A stretch of DNA of 64,000 nucleotides from Plenodomus lindquistii (lineage: Eukaryota > Ascomycota > Dothideomycetes > Pleosporales > Leptosphaeriaceae). Where the stretch lies: contig JANUWI010000004.1 of assembly GCA_025504975.1 (NCBI GenBank), forward strand, positions 186,001 through 250,000. The letters run 5' to 3'. The notes under the pieces were generated by a model, which was given only the letters and a program-made list of their open reading frames with translations, searched no databases and was not told where the DNA came from. This document shows, in pieces, positions 20,041-31,334 of the stretch; within the stretch, counting starts at the first letter, position 1; every line of letters begins with the position of its first letter. The translations under genes and the position numbers were made by a program.

Positions 20041-20902
20041 CCTCCACATATTCACGGTGTTATCGTCGCAATGATTCGATGTTGGAGGCTACTTCTCGAT
20101 ACCCACAATTTAAACATGTCCCTCGGCACCGACTATCAATGCCACAAGCAGCATACTGTAGGCATGTGAAGTACAAGCCGACGGCCCTATAGGCAGACTG
20201 CGGGGAATTGCCTATCTCGAACAAGCTCGATGTTAGCAGCATGCGTGGTACCTGAACTCGGACGTCACACCAGCGCAATGGCTTTCACAACTTTGGCAAA
20301 ACAATATTGAGGTATGGAATGGTTTCAGTGCTTGAAACATCTCGTATGACCAGAGGTCCATCATAGCACGATCAACATCGGCACGCGAGTAGAGTACCGG
20401 TAACAAGCGAACCAATCTGGGCGAGCAAGACCCTGGCCATAGACCCTGAAAGTGCAACACGTTGCACGCTTCACCAGCTGGCGTCGCTTGCGCCCATCCT
20501 CATATATTCTCCAGTCAGACATGCAATCTATTACCTGCATCCATCAACTGCGTGATAGTGCCGAGTATACCGCCTTATTAAGCCGTCGAACCCACTGCTT
20601 CTGTCTTGGCAGGTGCTTGCATCATGGGTCGCAACCTGTCCAGTACACACTTGCTGCTTGCGTTATCATTGCGTTGACATGACTTCCCAGCATACCATCT
20701 TGTCCTTTTTGCGCCTCACGCTTTGATCGTCCATTGTCCTATCCTCGTCTTCCGTTTTCGTCCTTTTGCGCGTGTTTCGCATGGGTCCACATGCGCGATT
20801 CATTGCTTGGCAATTACATGCTTCCTCCTTCCACCATCGCAGCCCCGCTGGCGGAACGTCTTTCTTCCATGAGAGCTGCCAGGCGCACTCGCTATTCTTA
20901 CC
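20041..20902. other. Intergenic region between URA5 and the GH47 gene
   Basis: 862 bp of URA5 3' flank and GH47 promoter. Short frames only, none with recognisable content. Confidence 0.5.
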
Positions 20903-22825
20903 ATGGCCAAGATCCGGTTGAGACGGAGTGCGCCTTTCAAGCCCATGACCAGGCGACATAGACATGTTCTTATATACTTGTTTGCTAGCACGCTGCTATT
21001 CGGCGCATACTACTTGTACAGTGCGCGGCCGACTGACCCTTGGGCTGTTCCATATCGTAACCATGAAGCCTATATGAACGATGCGACCCAGAATCTTAAA
21101 TCACAGCAGTCCTACGACTGGCGGACGGCGCCGTTTGTCAACAAGATTGAATCGTATATCCCACTACCAACCGGCCTACCTCGAGACCTACCACGAATTC
21201 AAGCCGACAAGTTCGAGGAAACACATGCACAGAAGCAAGTCAGGGAGCACAGGAGGATGTCCGTCAGACAAGAGTTTCAAGGCGCGTGGGAGAGCTACAG
21301 GTTATTCGCTTGGAAACAGGATGAGCTGAAACCTATTAGCAGTGGTGGAGAAGAGTCATTCGGGGGCTGGGCTGCGACTCTGGTAGATTCTCTCGATACA
21401 CTGTGGATCATGGGCCTCAAGGAGGAATTTCACGAGGCTGTCGAGGCCGTGGCGACCATTGACTTTGGCAAGACAAATCTACAAACCATCAGCGTCTTCG
21501 AGACGACAATTCGATACCTGGGTGGCTTCTTGAGCGCCTATGACCTGAGCCACGAGCCTATCCTCCTCGAAAAGGCCATCCAACTCGGCGAAATGCTCTA
21601 CCGCGCCTTCGACACAACCAACAACACGCCCCTCGGCTGGATGGACATTGAAGCCGTAAAAGTGCCCAAGCGCACCGAATTAGCCCCAGAGTCCAGCCTC
21701 TGCTTCGCCTGTCTCGGCTCCCTAACCATGGAATTCACGCGCCTCGCACAAATCACCTCTGAAACCAAATACTACGACGCCGTAGCCCGCATCACGCTCC
21801 TCCTCGCCCGCGAACAACCAAAGACCAAACTTCCCGGTCTCTGGCCCACCCTCATCCACCCCAAGACGCTCACCTTCAATGTCTCAACCCACTTCTCCCT
21901 CGGCGCCCTCGCAGACTCAGCATACGAGTACTTCCCCAAAATGCACATTCTCCTCGGCGGCCTAGACCCAGTATACCAAACCATGTACGAGCAAGCCGCC
22001 CAAGCAATAACCACGCACCTCCTCTTCCGCCCCATGGTTCCCTCGGCCCACGAAGGCGAATCCCTCCTCGTCTGCGGCGACGCAACCGCTTCGCCCGAAC
22101 AAGCCGTCCTCAAACCCACAGCCCAACACCTAACCTGCTTCATCGGCGGCATGTTCGCCCTCGCAGGCCGCACCTTCAATCTCCCCTCACACATCACCCT
22201 CGGCGCAAAACTAACACAAGGCTGCATTCACGCCTACGCTTCCATGCCATCAGGCATCATGCCTGAAACCTTCGACATGATACCCTGCGCCTCCCGCGAA
22301 CACTGCACATGGAACCAGACACGCTGGGACGAGGAAGCAAATAAACGATATAGCGCCAACCCCGTGCCTGGCTACCTCCTCCGCGACGCGCGATATCTCC
22401 TTCGTCCTGAGGCTATCGAAAGCGTGTTTATCATGTATCGTGTCACGGGCGAGCGGCGGTATTTAGATGACGCGTGGGATATGTTTAATGCTATTGTAAG
22501 CGCGTCTCGCACCCCGTTTGCAAATGGGCAGGTGAAAGATGTGCTGCGTCGTCCTTCCGACTCGACAACAACAACAACAACAGCATCGACGCGTAAAACC
22601 AAACAAAAAGAAGATGAAGGGGGAGCAGGAGAAGAAGCACGCAATATCGAAGATAAGATGGAGAGTTTTTGGCTTGCGGAGACGCTGAAGTACTTCTACC
22701 TTGTGTTTTCGACACACGATATGATTAGTTTGGATGAGTGGGTGTTGAATACTGAGGCGCATCCTTTTAGACGGCCTAAAGGGGGGGACGGGGGGAAGAA
22801 GTGGTGGTTGTTTCGGTTTTGGTGA
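20903..22825 (+). CDS. Class I alpha-1,2-mannosidase (GH47), ER/Golgi membrane-anchored
   Basis: Intronless, 640 aa. A short basic cytosolic tail is followed by one signal anchor at about residues 21-40 (HVLIYLFASTLLFGAYYLYS). The catalytic domain shows GH47 signatures: FGGWAATLVDSLDTLWIMGL, SVFETTIRYLGGFLSAYDLS, HLTCFIGGMFALAGR, PETFDMIPC, YLLRPEAIESVFIMYRVTGE and a C-terminal NTEAHPF containing the Thr that binds calcium through its main chain. Acidic catalytic residues lie in FETTIRYLGG and RPEAIES. Such enzymes trim alpha-1,2-mannose from N-glycans. A 40-residue Thr/Lys/Glu-rich insertion (about 553-590) containing a short (ACA/ACAA)-coded threonine run precedes the last conserved block and is unusual. 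Confidence 0.93.
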   Translation: MAKIRLRRSAPFKPMTRRHRHVLIYLFASTLLFGAYYLYSARPTDPWAVPYRNHEAYMNDATQNLKSQQSYDWRTAPFVNKIESYIPLPTGLPRDLPRIQADKFEETHAQKQVREHRRMSVRQEFQGAWESYRLFAWKQDELKPISSGGEESFGGWAATLVDSLDTLWIMGLKEEFHEAVEAVATIDFGKTNLQTISVFETTIRYLGGFLSAYDLSHEPILLEKAIQLGEMLYRAFDTTNNTPLGWMDIEAVKVPKRTELAPESSLCFACLGSLTMEFTRLAQITSETKYYDAVARITLLLAREQPKTKLPGLWPTLIHPKTLTFNVSTHFSLGALADSAYEYFPKMHILLGGLDPVYQTMYEQAAQAITTHLLFRPMVPSAHEGESLLVCGDATASPEQAVLKPTAQHLTCFIGGMFALAGRTFNLPSHITLGAKLTQGCIHAYASMPSGIMPETFDMIPCASREHCTWNQTRWDEEANKRYSANPVPGYLLRDARYLLRPEAIESVFIMYRVTGERRYLDDAWDMFNAIVSASRTPFANGQVKDVLRRPSDSTTTTTTASTRKTKQKEDEGGAGEEARNIEDKMESFWLAETLKYFYLVFSTHDMISLDEWVLNTEAHPFRRPKGGDGGKKWWLFRFW

Positions 22826-23737
22826 GTGAGAGAGAAGGGACTCGGCGTACTGGAAAAGAAAACTAACTAGATGCTGTGGAATCAATCGTGTGATTGATTG
22901 ATGCAAAGCCTCGTACGTTTTTTTTTTTTTGAAAAGCAGTTCTGGCAGGACTTACGCGGTGAGCTGGGTTGTGGGTTGTGGGTCGTGGGCATTTGTTTGG
23001 CGTTTTCCTTCTTCTTGTTATTCTTTTGGATGTGTATACTATCTATTGAGGTGATAGTATCGATGACGAGCCGGCGGCGCATGGATGGATGAATGAATGA
23101 ATTCATAGCATCATTAACTACAGCGAGACACAATCAAGCTTCAGGCTACAGAACCCCTCATCTCTTATTCTTGCTCACATGCTATACTATTTTGCGACGT
23201 GCGCACGTAATGCAGTAAACCAGTTTTTTTGTATGATGGCTACTTAAGTAAACTATATAAAAATTCTCATGAGAACATTGACGAGTGCCGTTGAGGGCAA
23301 CCGCGTCGGGTATCTTTTTTGAAAAAAAAGGCCGTAGCGTAGTTTGCATTTACCAGATGCTGGGACGTTGAAGGGTTCTTGCTTTTTTGAACTTGGATGT
23401 TTCAATGCAATGCAGTGCAATTCGATGGTTGCTGCAGTGTTCATTATGGTCGTCAGGTTGAATAGACGCCTCCCAAATGCTTTTTGCCTTTTTTGGAAGA
23501 AGGTGTGTGCTTTTTGTACACAGGGTGATGGAGCGAAGGAAGCGAACAATGTGAGGAGAGAAGAGAGGAATACACAGAGTTATCGAAGGCGGCCAGCGGT
23601 TGAGAGCAAGGGCCAAGAGACACCACTGTTGAGAAGTGGGTAGTAGCAACGCCGGGTAGAGATGTTGAAAATCGCTCAAACGCCAAAGGAAAGTGACTTG
23701 CCATGTTGAAAATAGCAGGTCGTTAGGAATGCGCGGT
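22826..23737. other. Convergent intergenic region between GH47 and MTHFR genes
   Basis: 912 bp. Contains homopolymer T tracts (about 22919-22930, 23225-23231 and 23310-23328) and many short frames on both strands, none supported. Probably 3' UTRs of both genes. Confidence 0.5.
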
Positions 23738-25861
23738 TCAGTTGGCTACTGCCAAGTTCTTTACGCCGTTGGTGACTTCGATAGCCGCAGACTTGGCAGC
23801 ATCAATGAGGGTGGCATCTTCCTTGGTGGAATACTCAGGAAGCGTACCGCTGGTTCCGTTGGGACCGTTTGTACTATTCGCGCCCTTGGCAGCCTCAGTA
23901 CTCTCTGCTCCATTGGTTCCATTCGTGCCATTAACAGCCTCGTGGCCATTAGAAGTTGCTACTTGACCACTAAGGCTCTGGAGCGGCTGGTCCATATTTG
24001 CGACTTTCAGCCCATCGAAGATGGGGAAGATACCGCGAGTCGCGTGGAAATCGTTGTGTACAATGTTGAGAAGGTACCATGTATCCACTACGCCCTGAAT
24101 GGCGTGGCGCGAAGGACTGACAGCCGCATGGCAGTTGGCCCATTGCTGTCCAAGTCTGTAGAATTCGTCCTTCCATGCAAGGAAACTGATGGTCTCGACA
24201 ATGGTCGGCTGGACAATCTCCTTTCCTGGGAAAACACCCCAGGTCACAGCGTTGGGACCTTCGTTTGGCGCGTTCGTCTTGAGGTCACCGTCTTTATTCA
24301 CGGCATAGTATGTGAACTCGTCGTCGCGTTCAATGCGGCTGACGATCTCGCCAATGTACTCGGGCGAAACGAGTACTTCGAGATAGGCCTTCTGGTATAC
24401 GTATCCGTTTCGGGGACCCCATCCAAAGACAGGGTCGGAAGATTTGGCTCCGTTCACAGCGGGCTGAGAGTTGATAGTCAAAAAGCCACGGCGATTCAGA
24501 TCGATCAAGTCGTGCTGAATGGAGCCAGCCTCGTTGGTAATGGGCTGTTCGCTCCACGGCAAAGAGTCCAGCTTGCCCTCCATGTATCGAACGAACAGGT
24601 CAGACAAATCCTGGACAGACGTAGGCGTGCCCCAAAGCTTGATGTTTTGCTCGTTTGTCCCCTTCAGACCAATGCCGTAAGAGTCCAATTCACCAAAAGC
24701 AGGCGATCGAGAGTCACCCCAGCGGCCGTTGGGAAATTCATCCCAGTCTTGTGTACGTGCGACGTAGGATCGGTTGCGGTTGCGCCAGAAGATGGGCCGT
24801 ACGTTCTCGTCGCGACGGTTGAGGCCTAGGGACGGTCGCCACGGCAAGGGCTTCTCGAGTGGCGATCTCTGGTCGGGCAGGAGTTCTAGTTCCTCAAGGA
24901 CCATACGAGTGGCTTGTGCAAGGTTCATGGTGTAGCTGGCATTGTCAGTTCCACGCTTTGTAACGTTGTGGGGGGGTCTTCAACATACAAGTGCAGATGC
25001 AAGATTCCCGCATCGATCAGCTTGCGGCACATCTCTGCTACCAAGCCTTTTCCAACCTCACGCACTTCCACATCGTCGTTCTTGACAGGCTCCAAAGCCT
25101 CTGTCCAGTGTTTTGGGATGTTGCACCTTGTCCACTGGGCTCTGCGGAGGAAGGCGGCATATGTATGAATAGGCATGATGCCTGGAATAATCGGAATGTC
25201 GATGCCCTTTGCACGAACTTTACGCACCCATTCGAGGAAGATGTCTGTGTCGTAGAACATCTGGGTGACGATGAATGTCGCACCGGCGTCAACCTTTTCT
25301 TTCAAGTGGTCGATGAGCTCGTCGACATTGTCGTTGTCATCGCTGCCTTCGGAATAGCCTGCCACGCCAATGTCGAAGTGATTTCCGTATCGCTCCCTGA
25401 TGTATACAACCAAGTCCTTTGCATAGCGGAAGCCACCGGCCGTAGCCTCCCATGTTTCTCTCTCACGCGGCGGGTCCCCTCTCAGGGCGAGGATGTTTGT
25501 GCAGCCAGACTGGTAGGCTTCTCGGAGGGCGTCGTCGAGTTTTGATTTCTCCATGTCGGTACACGTGAGGTGCATGCATGTTTCGAGGCCATAGACAGAC
25601 TGGGCGACTTTGACCATTTCGCACGTCAGCTTTGAGTGGCGACCACCAGCACCCCAGGTGAGATCGATAAATTGGGGACCGAAGCCATGCATGCGGTCCA
25701 TGCGATCGTAGAGGTTTTGGACACCCTGTGGGCTGTTAGCGAAGAGGTTTTGGGGGCCCAATACGAGACCATACCTGAGCAGTCTTTGGCGGAAAGAACT
25801 CGAAGGAGAAGGTGGGCTTTCCCTCCTCCCGAGCTTGGGCAAGTTTCTGTGAGATGTGCAT
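23738..25861 (-). CDS. MET13: Methylenetetrahydrofolate reductase
   Basis: Three exons: 25775..25861, 24989..25725, 23738..24935; introns of 49 and 53 nt; 673 aa. The N-terminal half is the FAD-binding TIM barrel: FSFEFFPPKTAQGVQNLY, IDLTWGAGG, METCMHLTCT-like (LETCMHLTCTD), NILALRGDPP, GVAGYSEG, FIVTQMFYD, PGIMPI and the FYTMNLA strand joined across intron 2. The C-terminal regulatory half includes WDEFPNGRWGDSRSPAFGEL, PTIVETISFLAWKDEFY and WYLLNIVHNDFH. The enzyme makes 5-methyl-THF for methionine synthesis. After the conserved end a Gly/Asn/Thr/Ser-rich tail (NGTNGTNG...GANSTNGPNGTSG) and a short terminal segment extend the protein. I use MET13 because the two-domain layout matches, but cannot exclude the MET12 paralogue. 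Confidence 0.92.
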
Positions 25862-26667
25862 GGTAGACGACGTGTGGGGGGGAAGAAAGGAGAAGAGAAA
25901 AGAAAAGAAGACAGGAAAAAGGTTGTGTCTGTATAAAGTACCAGGTCAGCAATGTACAAATTGTTGATTATGCACCCCGCGATGAGCTCACACCGACTTA
26001 CTAGGGGTGTTACACGGTCAATTCAAGGGAACAACTATCCGAAGTAGCGTTTGCGGGCCCAGCGATCAGCGAGAACACGCGACATGTACCGCAAAAGCCT
26101 GGGAATCTGTAAAGTGAGCAACAAGGTCGTGATGCGTAGACGTGCAGTTTTGCTTAGCGGAGAGATGATCAGATTGGTTAGCGTGCGCAAAGGTGAGTCG
26201 GAGGAACAATCGGAAGCTCTGCCAAGAGCAATTGGACAGGCCATGCCAATGCCATCGTCAGACGGCTGGAGACCAGAGTAGTCTGGCTGTGATGGACGAC
26301 TGTCTATTCAATGGGAAGCAATCGAGTTCCCAAATCGCGTTCAGGAGACATGGAGTCGTGAATGCATGTGGTGAAGGGCTCCAGCGCGTGATGCTAGCCC
26401 CACAAACTGCCAGTCCCACGCCCCGCCGATTGTGCAGGGCTGCAAACTGCGGGTGTGTGGTGTCTGCCCCGGCAATTCCGCATTGGGCAACCCCGATGCT
26501 GCCGCCAATAGAGTACTCGTTGTAGAAGCATGAGTGAGTAGCTGAGAGTGCTTCAAAGGGCATGTCATGGGAAGCTAGAGTACAACGACGTCGAGGCACG
26601 CAATACCCACATATAACCCATGCCCCAGGACCATCGCCTACTATCCCCTCCCCCCTATCACATCACC
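25862..26667. promoter_or_regulatory. Divergent region between MTHFR and TIM-like isomerase genes
   Basis: 806 bp between the divergent starts. Minus-strand frames at 26035-26244 (ending MSRVLADRWARKRYFG) and 26258-26599 are short; I could not link them by splice sites into a convincing gene. A small gene here remains possible. Confidence 0.4.
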
Positions 26668-27435
26668 ATGCCGCCGGTCCCTCGACCCCGCCGCCTCGTG
26701 GGCGTGTCGCTGAAGATGTACTTTGACCTCCCCGCGACACTCTCCTACATACGCGGCGTGCTCCAACTAGACGGCGACGCCTGGAACGCGCGCATAGACC
26801 TCTTCGTCATTCCAGACTTTGTCTCGCTCACCGAATCTGCGCGCATCCTCGAGTCCTCGTCCATCATCTTGGGCGCCCAAGACACCTTCTGGGAAGACAA
26901 GGGCGCCTACACTGGAGAAGTCAGCCCCTTGGTCCTACGACAAGCAGGAGCAAGGATCGTCGAGATTGGCCATGCAGAGCGCAGAGCCACGTTTGGCGAG
27001 ACGGACGAGTGGGTTGCCAACAAGGCTGGCGCTGCAGCGAGGAATGGCATCATCCCTCTGGTCTGCATCGGAGAGAGGACACATCACAGTATCGCCTCAG
27101 CTGCAGTGGGTGCAGCGATTCAAGAATGCAAACCTCAGATCGAATCAGTCCTGGCTGCCGTGCCAGACGATCAAGAGGTTATCCTGGCTTACGAGCCTGT
27201 ATGGGCCATTGGTGCAAAAGAGCCAGCCGACGCCGACCATGTCGTCAACGTCACAAAAGAGCTACGCAAGCTGACTGCTGCAAGGAAAGGTGTCACGAGA
27301 ATCGTGTATGGAGGGAGTGCTGGGCCTGGCACCTTTGCTAAGATCGCAGACGGCGTAGACGGCTTGTTCTTGGGCCGTTTCGCGCATGACATTCACAACC
27401 TGAAGAAGGTCATTGAAGAAGTCGGTGGAGCCTGA
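26668..27435 (+). CDS. Triosephosphate-isomerase family protein, divergent paralogue
   Basis: Intronless, 255 aa from ATG 26668 (context CACCATG; an upstream non-ATG extension is open but not convincing). TIM-barrel catalytic residues are kept: Lys16 in GVSLKMYF, His102 in EIGHAERRATFGE, Glu175 in LAYEPVWAIG, and the phosphate-binding GGSAGPG and FLGRFAHD at the end. It differs from glycolytic enzyme by having SLKMYF rather than NWKMN at the active lysine and AIGAKEPADAD rather than AIGTGKxAT in the mobile loop 6. Those changes resemble erythrulose- or dihydroxyacetone-phosphate isomerases of the EryH/LerI type, so substrate may be a tetrulose phosphate. It is probably not the sole housekeeping TPI. 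Confidence 0.85.
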   Translation: MPPVPRPRRLVGVSLKMYFDLPATLSYIRGVLQLDGDAWNARIDLFVIPDFVSLTESARILESSSIILGAQDTFWEDKGAYTGEVSPLVLRQAGARIVEIGHAERRATFGETDEWVANKAGAAARNGIIPLVCIGERTHHSIASAAVGAAIQECKPQIESVLAAVPDDQEVILAYEPVWAIGAKEPADADHVVNVTKELRKLTAARKGVTRIVYGGSAGPGTFAKIADGVDGLFLGRFAHDIHNLKKVIEEVGGA

Positions 27436-30010
27436 GCTTCTGCTAGCGGCCGGTGCGCAACCATTATCCCGTACCTGTGAAGTGCCGCACACACAGCAAG
27501 GCTGAGCAAGCACTACGGCCGTACAATCGCTGGCCCAACTTCCGCCAAACAATGTATGGCGTATCTCGAGCGGTCGCGCGTTGAGTCGATGTGTCATGCC
27601 TCGGTACATCAAGAAAATAAGAACACTTTAAAGACGGCGATGCAAACACGCGCTCGCTCCTGCCTTGAGTGCTCTTGCCAACTCGAGAGCGGGGCTTTGC
27701 AGCAGTGGCACCTGCCCAGCGCGACATCCAAATAAATCATCATCGCCCTCACCCACTTTACCTCATCCGTGGCTAACAAGTCAGACTCTTGTCACAGTGT
27801 GAGCAAGGCGCTCTGTCGTGACCTTCCCTTCCCAAGCTTTAGGCTACTCGATCGCACTCTAAACGACGTCCACCGGTGACATGGTGCATACCGAATTAGC
27901 GAGGCTCCTATTGAACAGGAGAAACGCTTGCCCTAGACTCGCCCTCACAGACGTGATCCAGACTGATCACGTAAATCGCCTGACATACGGTGCAGGGCGT
28001 AGCAGCTTCGCTTCAACGAAAGAGTCGATCACGGGTCCCGGGCTTTGAATGAGACTGCTTCTATCCTCACAGGACGCCGCTTTCTACAAAGTGTTGCTGG
28101 GAGAAGCGAAAGACTGCAAGTGTAGCACGCCTAGAAACATCTCCACGACAACCATCACACAGCTCTAATCATCAATACTCGAAATTCTCGACTCGACGGA
28201 CATCGCAGAAGGTCCGTGGAAGACCTCGGCCAGATGAACGATTTGCGATCGACGCTCTGGTGGAGTCGTTTCTCGAGGATGATCAGCTTCATGTCGCTTC
28301 AGGCTCTTCCCCAGTGGCACGAGTGGAGTTGTGCACCTAGCCTATGAACGGCCAACAATAATCTGGCTAGGCAAGTTTTGGTCCCCTTCGAAAACACGGT
28401 GTGCCCGGCGACATGGCTGTTGCGTTGGCGGCTTTCGGAGGTAAGCAAGCTTTAACGCCCTGGTATTCACATGAACAGATCAGTCATATCCAAAGCTGCA
28501 GGACCTTTCTAAAGCACTGTCATTAAAGCCATGTCAAGAGTGTACGCTTACTCATGCAACAGCCAATTGCTATTGCTTGTACAGCTTTCAGTCGTCTACA
28601 ACTCACGATAAACTGTAGCGGGTACGACGGCCCCAAGCGCGGAACGCCTCCGCCTAGCGTTCTTCCGATCCCCCTTCGGATGAGCGCAACTGTTCAACAT
28701 GCTTGTTCCCGGTCACGTCACCATTCCATGACAGCAAACACTCGAATAACGGGATGCGGGGATTGGGCACACCCCATCGATCTGCACGCGAATGTGCACA
28801 TCATCTCTTCGGCCGAAGTTCCCCAGACTCAAGCACGACTCGGGTAGTCCTATTGTCCACAGTCTGCGAAAACATATTTCAGGTCCCCAAAGCCATCCAC
28901 GTTTACTGGCAAAAGCTACATCCCGCAACAAGCCCCAGTAACTTGAATAACAGTCGCGGGCTGACGTTATCATCCTCAGTAACGACAAGCCTCGCTGTTC
29001 TATACCGAGCATGTCGCGGATGTGACGTTTATTATCCACGTGCAAGTTCGAGTTGTTGCGGATTTAGCACATTTCCCCGCAAACTCTACCCCGTTAGCTG
29101 GGTGGTGACGGTCCGGCGATCGATTAGCTCTAGACTGTCTTGGCCCTCTACGCGAATCGTCGACAGTCTGACAACTCTCATGCCTATCATTCTCCGCATC
29201 GCCGGATGGGTTGTGCCTCTCCTGAGATCTGTAGCCCAGCCCCGGCTGCGGAGTCACCTCCGCGTGATCATGGATGCACAGTACCTTCCTCGTATCCCGG
29301 TCGGTGTTCACGCACGCCGAGATCATTCAAGATCTCATCTATGCTCATGACTTTGTATGGAAGCATATTGCTACATTACCTTGGAGTCATATTGCTAGAA
29401 CATGGAGAGAACAATTGTCCTCATCTATGGACTCATCAGCTTTCTTTCTGTAACTATCCTGATGCTCAGCCTGCGCAGGGTGAAGGGCTAACACTGTAAC
29501 GCATGTGGCGCTTCCGCCCGCTTCCAGCTACCCAGCCGCCAGGGATGCTGTCTTCGCAGCTACGGAATTACCCCATCTTCTTCGGCGAATCAATAGCTTT
29601 GTTTGCTATTGAGCTTGAGGCCAGCGCTGACCCGCCTCCCGCAATTACTCGTTGCCCTGCAGGTCCTATGACGCGGAGCCGCAGTGGTTGGCACTCATTG
29701 GGATAGAGCACAGGAGGTCTTCAGCTCTCTGTCTTGGTCAAGAGATTTGACGATCGCTCACTTCTGTCCGATGACTACGTCTTTTTGGAAATACGCACCG
29801 TGCCCTAGAGTTTAGGGTTTGCACTAAACCAATTCACGGAGCTAGTGTCGTATCTCAGTCTCTTTCATATAGTCCAGGGCAACCTTCCAGGCTGTGTCTT
29901 TTCAGATCCCCTCGATAGAGGTCGAATCTAATATTCCCGATTCCTTGTCCTGTCTTCTCGTATCAAGAGTTTTCGTCAACTGTCGAACTTTCGGTTAACA
30001 CAACGTCGGT
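27436..30010. other. 2.6-kb gene-free stretch
   Basis: Only short overlapping frames on both strands; the longest (28703-29350, +) is 215 codons but has shifting, atypical composition and no domain. The last about 100 bp before 30011 are the probable leader of the acetate-transporter gene. No tRNA, repeat or element that I can support. Confidence 0.45.
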
Positions 30011-31334
30011 ATGAGTGTGGATCATCAACACAAGTACGCAACAAACGACGCACACCTAGGCGCCACCTCCGCAAGGGACGAAGAAACGCTGTCTGCTGGC
30101 TCAACAGCAAGGAACGAGTCAACATCAAAGATGCTAGAGAACAACAATGGGTTGGAGAAAGACTTCTCTCCTGCAAGAGATGGAGGTAAGCGATCGGTAT
30201 CTTCTCATCCGTGACACGCCTTCTCACTACTGCAAGCTTACACCAATGGATACGGCAATCATCAACACCTTGATACATCGTATGACTCCAACGCCGCGCT
30301 TCACAGAATCCGGACTGCGGGTAGCATCTCCATCTCACCAGAATTGTTTGAGAAGCTCTATCTTTCGCCTCAGAACCAGGTCAAAGGCGAGCTACGCAAG
30401 ACCTTTGGTAATCCAACACCTCTGTACGTCAACATGAAATTATGGTCAGAGTTGATGGCTGACAAAACTAGTGCCCTCATCGGCTTTTTATTATCATTGA
30501 CACCCCTGAGCTGGACTCTTATGGGTTGGCGCGGTGCAGGTGGAAGCGGAGCAGCAAGTATCGGATGGTACTACTTCGCAGGTGGCCTGTTGATGGTTCT
30601 TGGAGGCATTGGCGAGGTGCGTACAACTCAACATCTCTCCTCCGTGCTTCTCGTAACATGATGCCAGTGGATCCTTGGCAATACGTTCCCGTTCGTGGTC
30701 TTCACGTCTTTCGGCGCCTTCTGGCTTGGCTACGCTGCGACTCTCCAACCATTTTACGGTTCATACGAACTATATCGCGACCCATCTAACCCGTCTAGCA
30801 CTGGCCTCGAGTCTGTTGGGTTCAATGTCGGTATTGGTAAGATAGCACTATCTTGTTCTTCAGAAGCACGTACTAATAAACGATTATAGGATACTTCATG
30901 ATCTGCATGGGCATGCTCTGTCTCGTCTACCTCATCTGCTCTATTCGCACCAACTTGGTCTTCTTCATGATCTTCTTCACCATAGTTCCCGCCTTTGGAT
31001 TGCTCGCAGGCACATTCTTGCAGCTTGCGAATGGCCGGGCTGCTCTTGCTGCCAAGCTGCAGGAAGCAGCAGGCGCGTTTGCTTTTGTGACGTGTATTTG
31101 TGGCTGGGTAAGTCGCACGCGAAACTCATACTTCCTCGGAACTTTAGTGCTGACATAGCACAGTACATCTTCTTGGCCATCATGCTCGCCAGCGTGGACT
31201 TCCCCTTCTCACTACCTCGTAAGTGTATCTTTGAAAATGCAATTTTCTAAATTGACTAATGTTCTACAGTCGTGGATCTGTCCAGCGTGATCAAGGGCGC
31301 GAGTGAGAAGAAGAAAATCAACCATGTCGAGTAG
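30011..31334 (+). CDS. GPR1/FUN34/YaaH family acetate/ammonium transporter
   Basis: Seven exons: 30011..30185, 30237..30423, 30472..30616, 30668..30836, 30890..31107, 31164..31218, 31270..31334; all six introns are 48-56 nt and all joins keep frame; 337 aa. A hydrophilic N-terminal region of about 115 residues precedes the family signature GNPTPLALIGFLL at the start of helix 1. Six hydrophobic helices follow (IGFLLSLTPLSWTL, SIGWYYFAGGLLMVLGGIGE, FPFVVFTSFGAFWLGYAA, YFMICMGMLCLVYLI, LVFFMIFFTIVPAFGLLAG, and AGAFAFVTCICGWYIFLAIMLA). The family includes yeast Ato2/Ady2 and Aspergillus AcpA, plasma-membrane monocarboxylate/proton carriers. The exact cargo is not deducible. The C-terminus ends in KGASEKKKINHVE. 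Confidence 0.9.

Noticed and set aside
28703..29350. 215-codon plus-strand frame in the long intergenic stretch
   Set aside because: Overlapping frames on both strands, erratic composition, no domain; treated as chance.
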